This document shows, piece by piece, positions 49,560-62,507 of a DNA stretch of 64,000 bases. The notes beneath the pieces were generated by a model. The model was not told the DNA's origin. It saw nothing but the letters and a program-made list of their open reading frames with translations, and did not search any database. How positions within the stretch are numbered: the stretch's first letter is position 1; every line of letters starts with the position of its first letter. This stretch comes from Phycomyces nitens. Its lineage: Eukaryota > Mucoromycota > Mucoromycetes > Mucorales > Phycomycetaceae. The DNA lies in assembly GCA_022702545.1 (NCBI GenBank), contig JAHRBC010000001.1, forward strand, positions 1,426,001 to 1,490,000. Direction: 5' to 3'. The translations under genes were made by a program, and so were the position numbers.

Positions 49560-49605
49560 CGGAACGGTGCCCCCCTTTAGGGGGGACTGGAGCGAAGCTC
49601 CTGGT
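49560..49605. repeat. Two adjacent GC-rich hairpins
   Basis: CCCCCC-TTTA-GGGGGG at 49,570-49,585 is followed three bases later by GGAGC-GAA-GCTCC at 49,589-49,601. Both stems are perfect in an otherwise AT-rich context. Confidence 0.75.
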
Positions 49606-50193
49606 TGCAATGATAAAATGTGAAAAATGCTTTTGTACGGGGAGCTTAAAATATTGGGTATTATATAATAATATTCTCAATGCTTGCATCATCATTTCAT
49701 TCGGGAAGGCAAAAAAGCTTCTTGATAAGAACATTTCCCATGTTTTGGCTTACAACGCTCTTCTGCAACCATGGAAACGTATGATTTTGTTACAGTTGCG
49801 TGTGGAGGGACATCTTCTAGTGCGCTAGTGGTATGTGTCTAATTTGAAGGGAATTATGGCTCGATCTGCTCGAATGGTTTCGCCCATCAAGTCTTTCAGC
49901 CTCGTCTGCCTTCTGGATAAACAAATGTAACTTGGGGATGTCAGTTTTACATTGGATGGTGCTACAGACGTTGCAAATACTTCAAGGACCTTCAATGGAG
50001 GACTGAACCGATTGATATCTCGACTTCGAGTACGGTGTCAACTATTATCAACTGTGCTGCTCTTTGATCACTCATTTGTAACATTGTGGTTGGCTCCTCC
50101 GCTTTCAATCAAGGCCACGACCATTAAAGTATTCTGCAAGTCGCTTCATTGGAATAATTTTACTCTTGGAATTGGAATCACAGTATTGTACCC

Positions 50194-50930
50194 ATGTATT
50201 TTACTAACAGTTCTATCTCGCTACACTTGATACGAAATGCCAATCAGACGAATCTGGAGATGGATTATGCCACCAATTGCGTATTCGTGGACGAAGCTGG
50301 ATTCAACATGCACCTTCGAAGAAACTTTGGACGATCAATCAAGGGAACCCCTGCTAAGCAAGTTGTCCCTTCAAACAGAGGTGTATCCATATCCATTATC
50401 GGTGCCATATGCGAGCTTGGTGTTATCGATCTGACGTTAGGAAAACCAACGCCGGTAACAAAAAAAAGTCTACCAAGGGCAAGAAGAAACGGAAGAGAAA
50501 TGAAGATTCTGCAGAGGAAGCAGTTGAAGCATTTGAGGAGGTTAATGGAAGGATAGGCGCTAGAGCTATTCACTTTCTAGAGTTCCTCGATGGCGTCTTG
50601 ACATCTCTGGATCAGAATGGCATGACCGGCAGATACATCATAATGGACAACGCAGCCATACACAAGACGGATGAAATTCGAAATTACATCCAAGAAAGAG
50701 GATACAAAGCAGCATACCTACCCCCATATTCCCCGTTCCTCAATCCTATTGAGGAATTCTGGGCTAAGATGAAAGCTGGTGTCAGATGAGATTGCTTGAC
50801 AGTCAAAGATAATCTTAGTGAAAGGATCACAGAGGCAGCAAAACTAGTTACAATCGAAGACTGTCAGGGTTATATCAGGCACTCCATGTCTTTCTTCGAC
50901 AAATGTCTAGCTGGTGAACTAAATCTTTAA
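50194..50930 (+). pseudogene. Tc1/mariner-like DD34E transposase relic
   Basis: The frame from 50,194 contains NCVFVDEAGFNMHLRRNFGR (first Asp) and ISIIGAICELGVIDLTLG. The reading then shifts at a poly-A run near 50,460. It continues in another frame with YIIMDNAAIHKTDEIRNYIQ (second Asp) and AYLPPYSPFLNPIEEFWAKM (catalytic Glu, 34 residues after the Asp). An in-frame TGA at 50,787-50,789 interrupts the tail, which resumes CLTVKDNLSERITEAAKLVT to TAA at 50,928-50,930. The N-terminal DNA-binding part is missing or decayed. The frameshift plus stop mark it as inactive. Confidence 0.82.
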
Positions 50931-52964
50931 CTCACAAATCAATAAAAACTCGATAAACAAATATTTCTTCCAGTACGAAAATTGATATCTCGAAGCCCAA
51001 AATGAAAAAAAAAATAGTGCGCAAAATCATTTACAAAACACTGTAATACATTTAACTAATTTTAAAGTAATAGTATTCCAATGTCCTAATATCAAGACTA
51101 GTGTATAACATCTCTCGTATAACTTGGCCACATATTACTAACATGATGAGCAATAATCTTGAGATTAAGATAATCCAGGAAGACAAGTCTATATTCCATA
51201 CTTTTAAAAAATTGATATGGCAAACTGGCTATAATCTCTCTTCTGTTCGGATCCTTGGACTTTCACCTAGTTGAAAATCCATATCTAAAAGAGATAAACA
51301 TGGAGCTTGTACCAGATACTAATTTCTTCTTCTTAAAGAATAAGGGACCGATCTTACTAGATCCCAAGATCCTTGAGCATCTGTAGCAAGATAGATACAG
51401 AATACATCACGAACTAGTAAGTTATTAACTGACAAGAATATGATAGTCTATTGTTACTATTAAATATATTTATATTTATATAAAAATTGCTATAAAATAA
51501 ATAATTTTTATCCAATAAACATATGAATGAGCTATAATATAAATAATAAGAACCAATGGAATGTAATATCATAGCCAAGTTAAATCCATAATGTCCAATT
51601 AAAAATGTTAAATAGCCAAGGATTACATAAATTTGAACCAATGGAAAAGGTTGTATACAATCTAGGATCTAATAAAGCGGAGATATTTAATAGTCCATAA
51701 ATGTAATTTGTTTAATGGGTGCGGTTTACTGTAAACCGCACCCAGAACCGCACTTTTTTTCGTAGTGTATAAGCATAAAGACTACCTCTGTAATGTTGGG
51801 CGATGTGCGGATCTTTGATACACAATGCGGTATGAGCTGCTGGTCCGCTGTGATGGAGGAGAGTTATAGGCAAAGGTGTGAGAGGATTTTGGGGATGAGG
51901 TACGCCGTGGGTTGCCACAGCGAAGTAAAAGAAGAAAGTGGATAGGGTAGTTCTCTCAACGATTCGGACAATACGAAATGGCCAAAACGACCTATGTTCC
52001 CTACGACAAATATAGACTTAATGGAAAAAGAATCTGTTTTATTCAAAGTGGTAGATAATGGGATTATAATACCCGTCTCTAATGTAGTACTATATTGTGA
52101 AAGAAAGGATCGTACACGATCCTCGAGCACGTCCTTCAGCCAGATTGAACGGAATGAGTGGCCAGCCTGGACAACGTCGCACCTCGAGATTGAAGGCAAT
52201 ATATAATTATTATAAGTAGAATTAGTCCCATAAGACCTGCAAGGAAACCCCCATATTTCTATTTTCTTTATTTTAGATATTAAACGGAAACTAGCTACAA
52301 AGAATATGTGACATAAAATGCACAGATTTTCTCCTTGGGAGTCATGATCCAACTCTGAATTATATACAGTCTGTTGTGATGGAATATATTGAAATGTAGA
52401 AACATACAACTGTCATTTCCATTGTAATTGTCAGGTTATTGCCATGTTAAACTTTGGAAAATGATCCAGTCTTAGAAAACTCAATTATACTTTTAAATAT
52501 ATCTAATAGCACATGTCTAATAATGTCGACTTGAATCTATCAAAGAATTAGATACAGATCCAACATCTTTAACCTTTACCCATTTTTATGTAATTTGGGC
52601 CATATTGATCAAGAACAATTTCTTGGCCGTTTACAAATCCACGACAAATGTAGATAATCTGTATCCTCAACCTTCCAACCATTTTAAAAATACAGAAAAA
52701 AATAACAATTGATAAAATATAATCTAAAAAACAACCATCTCTTTTGTTTTGGTATCAGGATACATTCTGTGTATACACCTTTAAAGTGTATCAAACAATA
52801 TACATAACATAATTTCTTATGAGTACTAGGAGTTGGGGTAAATAAAGCTATAGAACTGCCTTTAGCTCATTTGTTTCCCCCTTTGCCCTTCAAATTCTGA
52901 ACTATACACTTGCTCTTTTTAACTATCAAAAATCCACTCAAATCAAGATATTATGTAAACAGGG
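50931..52964. other. AT-rich spacer, no gene supported
   Basis: Holds a 27-nt palindrome at 51,717-51,743. A 181-codon minus frame at 51,864-52,409 overlaps an open plus frame at 51,994-52,206; neither has recognisable motifs. The rest is AT-rich. Confidence 0.5.
51717..51743. repeat. Perfect 13+1+13 palindrome
   Basis: GGGTGCGGTTTAC, one T, then its exact reverse complement, followed by AGAACCGCAC, which repeats part of the arm. It could be a transposon terminus or two abutting ends. Confidence 0.8.
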
Positions 52965-55900
52965 CTATGGCAATTCGCCCTCTTCCATATCTATTAGCCT
53001 CCGTTTAGGCGTAGTAGTTGGATTTACATCTTCATCATCGTCTACGATAAAGATGAAGCCATTGTCTTCCATCGTGTCGACAGATCTCTTTCTGCTCTTG
53101 CCGATCAAAGAAACACGCAGTGGCTCGTCGTGTTCGTTTTCGCCCGCAAGTTTGTCGCTGAACCCAGACTTGTACCATTTGGCATAGGTGCCTTCTGATT
53201 TTTTTGCTTTCCGTGCGTCAAAGAGGCTGATATTGATTGGGGCATCGTTTTCGGCTGGTGGATCGCTCACATAATCCTCTAGCCATTCCCATGGTTTTGA
53301 ATGCTCCATGCAATTCTCCAAATGCTGTTGCTGTTGTTGTGGAGTAATATTTGATGACTGTGATCCAATTAAGGAAGATGCTAGTCGAGTGCTGGTGATA
53401 TATATATTATGTGTCAAGAATGGTAAGATGCGTTTAACTCGACTGAGAAACATTGATGGAAGAAAGGCGAGTTCTCCGTTCATAGACTAATAAACACACA
53501 AGTTAATTATATTTCACAAGACAAATCAACCGTCTTTTAGATACTTACCGAAAGGTGAACCAGGTTTGGTTTTCGTAATTCTCTTGGTACCTCTAATATA
53601 GTACAATAAGATATTGTTCAAGTACAGCTAATGTTTTTTCTTACCATCAATCAATAGAGATACAAGATCAAGAACAAATTCAAAAAATTTCTCTTGGCTC
53701 CCATTACCGTGAACAAGTGGGTTCTAAGAAAATAATCCAAGCTAGGTGTTATTTTCACGGTCGATTTAATAGACGTAGATAAATATGTACTTACCCCCAG
53801 TAATGAAACCAAGACCTTGACCCATTCCAAGATATCGCACTCTTCTGCTTTTGGATATTCCCATATCAAAGCCGCAAATGGCACAACGAGTTTTAGACGG
53901 ACAAGCAAGCTACAAAACCCAAAGGTAAATAAGCATTACAATGCAATTTACATGTTAATGCTCATATAAACATACCTGGTCCGAATATCTTGTAACATTA
54001 TATCTATTTCTTGGGTATCTCGAGAACTTCCTGAAATTCCATCGTTCATTAATAGGGAGATTGCATTATCCTACACAAAAAGACTCTATAAGACATTCAT
54101 TCCAAATATATTTCTTTTCTGTTTTAATCAAATACTTGCCACATTGTTCTTTACATGGTTCATTGCTCGAATAGCGTTGCTATATGACACATGTGCTCCT
54201 TCCATAACTTTGTAGACATTGGCAGCGTCCTTGTATCGTTTGATTTGGACATGAAGTGATTTTAAAAGTTCAATCTTCTTTGAGGTTGTCCATACGTCTT
54301 CAGCAATCATATGCTGCATGATATTTAAAAATGCGTGGCTACGGCGAGAGAACTTGTCAGACTCAAAAGTGTTTGGAGTACATCCTTCTGTTGTCAAAAG
54401 CAATACATTTTCCGGAAATGCAGCTCCCTCACAACCTTCTAGTAGACGAACACCATGGGAAAGGAGTTCCGAGAGGACTGGCTCGCGTATTCCATTCAAC
54501 ATGTTTTTAAGAAAAGTAAATCGTCGTTGGGATTTTTGTTTTCGATCATTATTGTCATCTGAGAGAGCCATGTTGAAAGAAAACTCGACAAAGAGTGCAA
54601 GTTCTTCATTCGTACTTGCCGGTGAACCACGGAAGCTTGAATCCATACCAGAAGAGATCGCCAAAGTTGTAGTACTGTCGTCTCCAAGAATATGAGGGTT
54701 GTTGGGATTAGAACTGCCGTCAGAAAGTAGAATATTGTCTAGTAATAGGTTGACTTGGACACGGCAAAGTTCTTCATTCCACTGGCTCACGTTCATGAAT
54801 ATATGACTAAGCTTGTCAACAAAACTGGGAGTCAGGTCGTGGGCAATTCCTTGCCGTTCAAAGCAAGGGTTTCCACCGATAAGCTCATCCACAATCGAGA
54901 GCATCTTCTTCTTTGTCTTTCTTTCGTTTGCACCACCGACATCTTGTGTTGCGAACCGCTGATAGACGCCGTCGAGGTCGCGAATACAGGCTTGTCTGAA
55001 ACGTTCTACCTTTAGTAGATCTGCTCTCAACATTACCAATTCTCGCAAGAGTGTACTACTCAATGGTAAATTTGCACCAATAATCACAAGATATTCCATC
55101 AGACCAAACAGCGGTTCAATCTTGTCTAATCCACTCGTGAGATAGGTTTGTCTGGAGGTTTCTAATCGGAATATATCCTCAATTCGCAACATCCAAGGTT
55201 GTGATGTATTTGTGGAATCTTCAAAGCTAGGTTTGCATTGTTCCCGTACGACCAAAAGTCGGACAAGTGCAACAAGGTTTTTGCTAAATTGTAACACCCG
55301 ATGTTCAGCTGTATCTGTACCATTTGCCTGTTGTGTTTCTTGACTGATGTGTCTGAACCATGGGATAGCAAAGTCTTTGAGAACAATCTCAAGGCTAACA
55401 CTGCCATGCACAACAAGAAGGGTAATAAATAAGGGAACCCATGAATGTTCTTGGTTCATTTCGTCAATTAAGATCGTTCCAGACATGGTGGTCGGACTGC
55501 ATTGTTGAGAGAGCCAGTTGGCAATAGCTTCGTCTAATTCTCCCGTAATCGTTACTTGATTAGATATTTCTTCCATAAGACTAGCAAAGGCAGAAACAAT
55601 CTGGTAAAACTCAAAGGAGCGGGCGAAAGCGTCTTGTGTGTGTTGATAGGTTTCTTTTCCTGGTGTTTTTGAAATTCCCAGATCTATTCGTCGTTCTGCT
55701 CCAATTGGACTCATGACTTCGACGATTCCCTGGAGGATGAGACCAATCCAACCTGGTGTGCCTTGGTAGCGCACACAAAGAGAATCTGCAACGCTTTGAA
55801 TATTAGTGGTTGAATGATCCTGGATTATTTGTGCAAGTTCGGTAGTGATTGGTAATGGGTTGCTACGATGTCTTGTCATGAATTTTGGCTATAACATAAA

Positions 55901-56953
55901 AGATGTCAACTAAAGATATCAAGGTCATTATCCTTACCTTGGTCTGTAGATCATTCTGCAGCTGTGCACGTCTTTCATCTGATATTCGGTAGCCCTCCTG
56001 TACAAGTTGGACAATATACATCATAATACAGCGTTCACGAACGCCACGGCTTTGCAGATCTTGATGCTAAACAATTATTTACATGTGAGACATTTGAATA
56101 ATAAACTATATTCCTAGCCGAAAATACCTTTTCCCACAGTGCCTCTGCTACCTGGTTACTATAATTTGAAAGTTTCCATATGTTGGCGTATTTACGAAGG
56201 GAGTCTATAATATACAGATACAACGCGCGCTCGTTTGTCTTTTTGAGCACCCATAGGGAAATCTGGACAATGTTTGTGTAGTCCTTTGCGCTCTCGAGGA
56301 TTTTGATGATTGTTATATACTGTCTTGTATTTAAAAGACATGAGCCAGGAGTAGTCATCACTCTCCAGTTGTCTTCACCGATTCTTTAAAGCATTTAAAA
56401 CATAATTAGGCATTGTTTTCATGTTTTCATATACATACTGTATACTTTTCACGACAAAGCGCATAACTTGGTCCATTAGCCAGTCGCAGAATAACTGAAC
56501 AACGTAACGAGTAGAATTTTGCATTGTCTGTGCCAATTCTTCAAGATATTTATCCAAAAAGGTGATATCGAATGAAGCAAGACTATCGCTCGGCTCAGGG
56601 TTAGTCATCTCTCGTGAATTCTCTCCAAAAAGAAATGCTTCATCTTCCATGTTTCCCGTCATGGTCAACTTGGCTAACCGCTTCAAATGGATCAAAGCGT
56701 TCTTTTCTTGGGAATCAGCATTGGTATTCCGTACCCCGTATATTGCAACTCTTCTCTGGTGTACAAGTCCGGCTGGTGGAGGTGCAAGTAAAGGAAATGA
56801 AGCCAGGTAATGCAGGCTTTGTTGAATCGATCTCTTGTGTCGTTGGCTGGGTTCCAGTTCTCCACGAGCAATAAGGCGTAGCAGATACTTTTGATAAGAA
56901 AACAATTGAAGTCTTATCAGAGTCCCAAAGAGCAGTATTATAGGAGTATTCGC

Positions 56954-56989
<36 letters not shown>

Positions 56990-59461
56990 CGTATTAGTTG
57001 ATTCGAATGTCTATGGCTATCCAAAAATCATTTACCCTCGAGAGTATGATCTTCGGTTGTGTCCATATCATCACTGCCCTGGGCTTCTGATTCATCCAAG
57101 ATGGACTCTTCATCCAAGAAACCTATAAGAGAATCTTGTAGCATCGTCTTGCGTTCAATTGATTTCGTAGAATCTCTCCAGTATAATAGGATTGATGAAA
57201 TTAGATAAGAACGCCAGTCTCCAAAACGAGCATCGCTTGTGGCCCATTGACACATTGTTTTTATGATATGAACAAATGCCTGTTGTTCAATATCGCCAGT
57301 GCCGAATATTGCTTTTGCTGCTGATTTTGCCGTCTTTCCGTTTACTGACATCCAGCCATTCTGATCGATCAAGAGGCCTGAATGACTACCGATATGTCTT
57401 CCAATGTTGTCTAATACATGTACAACATGCTCTCCGTCTCTTACTTCCGTTAAATTTTGCGTCGCCATTTTCTTATCCTCTCGTGAATTTCCGTCTTGTT
57501 TTAGCCTGTTCTCTTCAGCAGTTCCACAGAATACTTCGTTTCTTGACTTTACAATAGCCCAGTATTTCTTCATTGTGCTACACACTTCAGGTATAGTTTG
57601 GAGAGCACTTTCACTATTATCTTCTCCTAAAATACCGTCGAATACATCTCTATATTGATGATAGAGCTTTGGGATAACAAATACGTCTGGTGTTGAGAGA
57701 AACAACGACTAGAGAAACATGTGAATATCAATTGCTTTCATAACTAGTCCAAATATTCGTTCCCAAGAAAAATACCTGTAGCATTTGCTTAATCTCCTTT
57801 TGAAGACCACAGTAGATCCAATAAGCCTTGTCTCCGTGTATCTGAGCCGTGTGATTTTGGAGCTTGGGGGAAATAATGTCAAGACCAATAGTTTAAAGCC
57901 ATCTAGAGAACCTAATAGACTTACTGCATTGTATGTTTTTATCAATGTCTCAATCAACAGCTTCATCAATGTTCTGTTTCGCCTGTACTCATCCACATAG
58001 TCCTGTACTAGACCAGTCAATATAAGCCACATAACTTCAAATGATCCACTGGCGAGTAATGCGTCAAGAGAAGATCTCAAAAATGTTCGTTGATCCAATA
58101 AACCCTCGCAATATTGCCACCTTGTTAACCGTGTGCTGTATAACCAGCGCTGTTCAAATCGCGCACGGTTTTCGGGTGATGCCCAAGGCTTTGTCGAACT
58201 ATCATAATGGTTGAGTGTGTTGTTGTGCCCCTTGTGGCCTCGCGCATTAGTGTTGCTGTTGTGGGGTGTCGCATTCATTGCCGTCAGTTCGCTCAATTGC
58301 TTCTTTAGATGACTAATGACAACAATAGTCCACTGGTTGGCTTGGGAAACCGGTGTATTTGTGTTATTTGCATTACGCTGGGTCTAAACAGCACACGCAC
58401 AGAAATATATCTGTGGGTTAGAGAAAATAGACAAAAAAGTAGTTTTAGAGGCTTACCATTTCAGAGAGACCAACAATCTTGATAAACCAAGACGCTCGCA
58501 AGAATGGTACTTGTCTTATCGCCAGTGTTTCCAATAGCTTCTCTCCTTTGAAGCCATGCGGCACATTGCGAGCCATTTTGTGCAGAGGTGTAGATCCGAG
58601 GGCCAACTCTTGCATCCAAGTGTCTTTTTTATTGTCTGTCAAGGTGGATCGTAATGGAGGCTTAAAGGAAGTATTTCTATCAGATCAAACTATACATATT
58701 AACAAATAATGAACCAGGGCAATAAGCCTAGAAATGATACGCACCCTGTCACCTTGGCTGCCTTTCGCTTCCTCTTTAATACTTCGACCATAAAGCTCCC
58801 AAGCTCATTCATCAAACGCTGGTCGTCTTGAAGTTTGCCATACACGATATCATGTGCACAGGTGTGTTCGTTCTAAGGGTTTTCAAGTACGTATTGTATT
58901 AAGTACGGCTTATCCAGTGCCTTTATTCATTTCTTTGGCGATTTACATCAGAAACTTACAGAGACTATTAGACGATCAGTAAAGCCATTCCGCATGTTTG
59001 ATTCTGTCAAAACATCCTCGTCCTGAGACGAGCGTTGGGGAAATATTCCGGGATAACCAAGTTGGGTCATTGTCTTGGATAGCGGTTGTAATCGTGGGGG
59101 TGGTTTTAAAGTATATTTCTTGAGTTGTGTATTGTGGGTGACATGTTTGGCCATGTTAGGAGAGGGATGACCAGGTGAGGATGAGCTGGAATAAGGTGAG
59201 GCCATTGAAGATGCATTATTGTAGACAGCCGATGGGACTGATGAGTGGCCAATTCCCTGAGCATTGTTTTGAGAATTAAAAGGTATGTTGAGGTTGTGAT
59301 TGACGGAATTGATGGGCTGATTCGATGGATTGTATCGCGCGTAGGGTGCTACGGGGTGGGTATTGTTGTTATTATTAGAATCCTTGCTATTCCTCGAATT
59401 TGGCTTGTGTTTTTTTATAAAAAAATAGAATAACGTTAATACCTTGATGTCTGCCTGACAT
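52965..59461 (-). CDS. MED12: Mediator complex subunit 12 (Srb8)
   Basis: Kinase-module subunit of Mediator that activates CDK8/cyclin C. Sixteen exons in transcript order are 59461..59443, 59348..58960, 58872..58745, 58676..58457, 58383..57925, 57862..57776, 57708..57036, 56952..56439, 56383..56128, 56066..55938, 55888..54140, 54070..53976, 53909..53795, 53723..53645, 53592..53549 and 53486..52965. All keep phase (1825 aa). Diagnostic segments are QLKKYTLKPPPRLQP, TQLGYPGIFPQRSSQDEDVL with TESNMRNGF, ARNVPHGFKGEKLLETLAIR, VPFLRASWFIKIVGLSE, and RLTRWQYCEGLLDQRTFLRS with SLDALL. The tail is acidic (FIVDDDEDVN..DMEEGELP) and carries a short poly-Gln. Intron 11 uses a GC donor (GTG|GCAAGT). The 19-nt first exon is inferred from phase and is the weakest part. 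Confidence 0.92.
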
Positions 59462-59836
59462 CCTGAGGGTATCTAAACTGCTCAGGAATATTAAAGGAGC
59501 CAAGTAGCCGTGACAAGCAAAAAGAAAAAGATTAGAAGAAGAGGAAAGAGAAAGAGAGGAAGAAAGACCAACACAACCGGGAATTCCTATGCCCGCCACA
59601 AGGTTATGGACTGCCAACTTGGCCAATAGCCGAAAAAAAACATAGCCACTTGAATTCGCTTTATCTTTTGCAGCAAGACCATCGTCCTTACAAGCAGTCT
59701 GGGCAAATGAGAAAAGAAAGGCACGATACTCTTTTAAACAAGTGTCTGTTCAAAATCAAGCTCTTGTATACCAAATATACACAGCAAAACCAGGGCGTGG
59801 GTTTTATGGTTCTTGTAAAATCTTGCTTTTTTTTCA

Positions 59837-59868
<32 letters not shown>

Positions 59869-60100
59869 AATTCTGCTTTTGTAAACATTTGCGCTGTCTT
59901 GTTGCCTAATATAGCAATACCACCAAATGATATTTGCGTCGACGAGTATCAAGACGCAAAAAATAGATTATTGTTTGTCTTGACCAATCATATCTGCTGT
60001 ACCTACAAAATACGCGTTTAGTTGCGGCTCGTGACACCAAAACTCCCTTTTTCTTCTTCTCTCCTTCTTATTGTTACTGTGCTTCCACTCTCAATTTGCC
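59462..60100. other. MED12 upstream region
   Basis: No gene supported. A (TA)n microsatellite lies at about 59,840-59,865. Confidence 0.5.
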
Positions 60101-61260
60101 ATGGCTCTTGCAATTAAGCTACTGGAACCCAATGGATCTGTCACCCCTCACCCCTCACCCCTCACTATCATAACCTACCAACGCTGTAGCTTCCTCGTAT
60201 CTGTCTGCTGTTATATGCGACGCTTCTACCTTACCCAAGAAACAATCCTTTAACCTCCTTGGCCATAAGCTTTTCTTTGACCTCCCGTATATTGTGTGTA
60301 GGCTCTTCCATATTCTCGGTTTTCTGCGATATATCCGCTGAATTTTTGACCTTGTTTGTTGGCTTCTGGGCACCACTTGTTGAACCATTTCCCAGAAGAA
60401 CCAATTTAGGTATCACACTCCCCTCCCGTTCTGCTCCCACTAATTCCATCTAGTGAATAAAGCGGGCTATAAACGTGTCTGCAAAGAACCCATCTCTGTC
60501 AATGGTACCGTCTTTGCCGCCTCTTGTTCTGTACCTGTTGGCACTTCCCTACTCCATTTATCGCTGACAAAAATCCTGGGGACCCTCTCTACTTTATCCA
60601 CACCACCAAACTTGTAAGGTGTCTCTCCCCCCTATGACACCGTGCACGAGATAGCGATCTACGAGACATTTGATTTCTTTGACTAATCCGGTTATGTTAC
60701 CCTTGAACACCTACCCAACGATGCTGGCACCCTCCGCAACCTTACATATCAGATCCCGTACAATGAGAACTGCACCATTCTCAGCACATGGTCTCGAATG
60801 GGATCATACTGCACATACTGCGAGCAATACGGTACAAGATGTTGATGCTTGCCCTGACAGACCTCGTGAAACCCTCGAGTGCTTTGGATACAGCTAAAAA
60901 GGATATCAAGTTGCCTGTCCACACACTTTGGAACACATCAAGCAATCCAAAAACAGCAATAAACGCACACGCCGCCCCCACACAGAGGTGTCACAAGATC
61001 ACACAAAGGCCGATCTGCCTCGTCTGAAAATGTCCACCTTTGTCTCTCACGCAGGAGCTGCCTCTGCCTCTGCCTCTGCTTGTGCTTGTGCTTCTGCTTG
61101 TGCTTGTGCTTCTGCCTCCCGCCATAACCATGTCAGCAAAGTTGGGTTACCCCAGCCCAAGCCCCATAGCAACGATTGCACACCCGCCGACCTGGCCATC
61201 ATTGTCATTCAATATATCAAACTCCCTTTACGATTTCTCCATGGAAATGGAGTCTGACAC
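60101..61260 (+). pseudogene. Decayed coding region, unrecognised
   Basis: Plus-strand DNA with coding-like composition broken by many stops and shifts. Readable pieces include ISVNGTVFAASCSVPVGTSL, YDTVHEIAIYETFDFF, GYVTLEHLPNDAGTLRNLTY and STWSRMGSYCTYCEQYGTRC. Asn-x-Ser/Thr sites and Cys pairs suggest a former secreted or membrane protein. At 61,054-61,118 a GCCTCT/GCTTGT repeat follows. The family is unknown to me. Confidence 0.4.
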
Positions 61261-61269
61261 TCTTGACAA

Positions 61270-62010
61270 TGAGTCAAAAACATGACCGAGAAATCCACAT
61301 TGGCTGCGACCACCATAAAGATGTTCGCCAAAGACCCTAGGTCTCTTGGTACCCACTTCCCCTCCACCCAACAGCCCCACAATCATCCATGATTGCCAAT
61401 AAGCCCTCGACGCAGAGACCAACGCCACCCAATGATAAAAACCACGACTATGGTTTGTAGAAGTCTCTCAAAAGTGGCACACCCCAAATCCCGTTCCCTT
61501 TTTTTTAATACGCCATCTATGCTCTCAGGGCATCGATATCTTAGCCCTGCATGAAACTCATGCCTCTTCAAGATACCTTTGATCAACAATTCCAAACATT
61601 CTCTTTCTTATGGTGTCCACACTATGGGGTAGTATTCCTCTCTCTTCACATCACACTGACTCATTATTTAGTCTTTGTGGCCAATGCATAACAACCATTG
61701 TCCATGTCGATAACCACTTTTCTCCATTTCGGAAATGTACTCTATTGTCCTGCCCCTCATTATTATCCTCGCTATGGCTTTCTCTTTTTTTTGTACTTTC
61801 CTCTCCTGCCCTTCTCCCATCCAACCCTTTGAATTTTATTTTGCTGGTATATCTTGGCCACACCCTTCCCTCGCCATCAACTACCGATCGACGTACACCG
61901 TTGGAGTGGATCCAGTTTCTCAACAACCATTTGATTGACTGTGTCACAACTTCTATTCAGCCGCCACAATTGATTTTTGTTTACATTTATAGAAAATCAA
62001 GGTTTGCTTC
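61270..62010 (+). pseudogene. LINE endonuclease relic
   Basis: Plus-strand fragments in shifting frames resemble the N-terminal APE-type endonuclease of non-LTR retrotransposons. They are GIDILALHETHASSRYL (catalytic Glu context) near 61,530, IVHVDNHFSPF near 61,700, LLPSNPLNFILLVYLGH near 61,805-61,860, and TPLEWIQFLNNHLIDCV near 61,897-61,943. Stops and shifts are frequent. It may be of the same family as the fragment at 35.2 kb, which covers the next part of such a protein. Confidence 0.55.
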
Positions 62011-62507
62011 ATCCTAAAAAAGCAAGTTTTACTTTATTGTAACTCAAATATCCTATAAAGGTAATATATATTTTTTTAGCTCGACTAAATTTTGAAAGAT
62101 TTTCGGCTTTTGGTAACAAAACGGTCTATATTATTCGTTGTGGTTGTCCCTAAATTTACCAGTTGTTTCCCGTGCATATACAAAACAATTGTCCTAAAGT
62201 ATGAGCAAGGCCTCAAAATCTATTGAACCTATGGAGGGTGCAAATGCTTATCGAAAACCCTCTCAAATTTCAGGATGTGATCAAGGCTATCTTAATTTAC
62301 ATATTTGGTCGTAAAATGCATCAATTTAACTGGTACCAAATCAGATTGTCCATAGCAATTCAAAGATCTCTGTCTGTCTGTCTCTTGCAGATACCTTGTT
62401 TTCGGAAAATTTACAGTGACGTGAGAAAATAAAATGTGTTTCTACGTCATCAATGCAATATATCAACCAACTTTGTCCATCAGCAAAAGAAGAGAGCAAC
62501 CTTGGCA
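62011..62507. other. Upstream region of the asparaginase gene
   Basis: No separate gene supported. Probable promoter and 5' UTR of the next gene. Confidence 0.4.

Noticed and set aside
51864..52409. 181-codon minus-strand ORF
   Set aside because: No recognisable motif, an overlapping open frame on the plus strand, and no splice or promoter support; kept only as part of the spacer.
61054..61118. Ser/Ala/Cys repeat frame from GCCTCT and GCTTGT units
   Set aside because: Simple-sequence origin within a region full of stops; not a credible protein.
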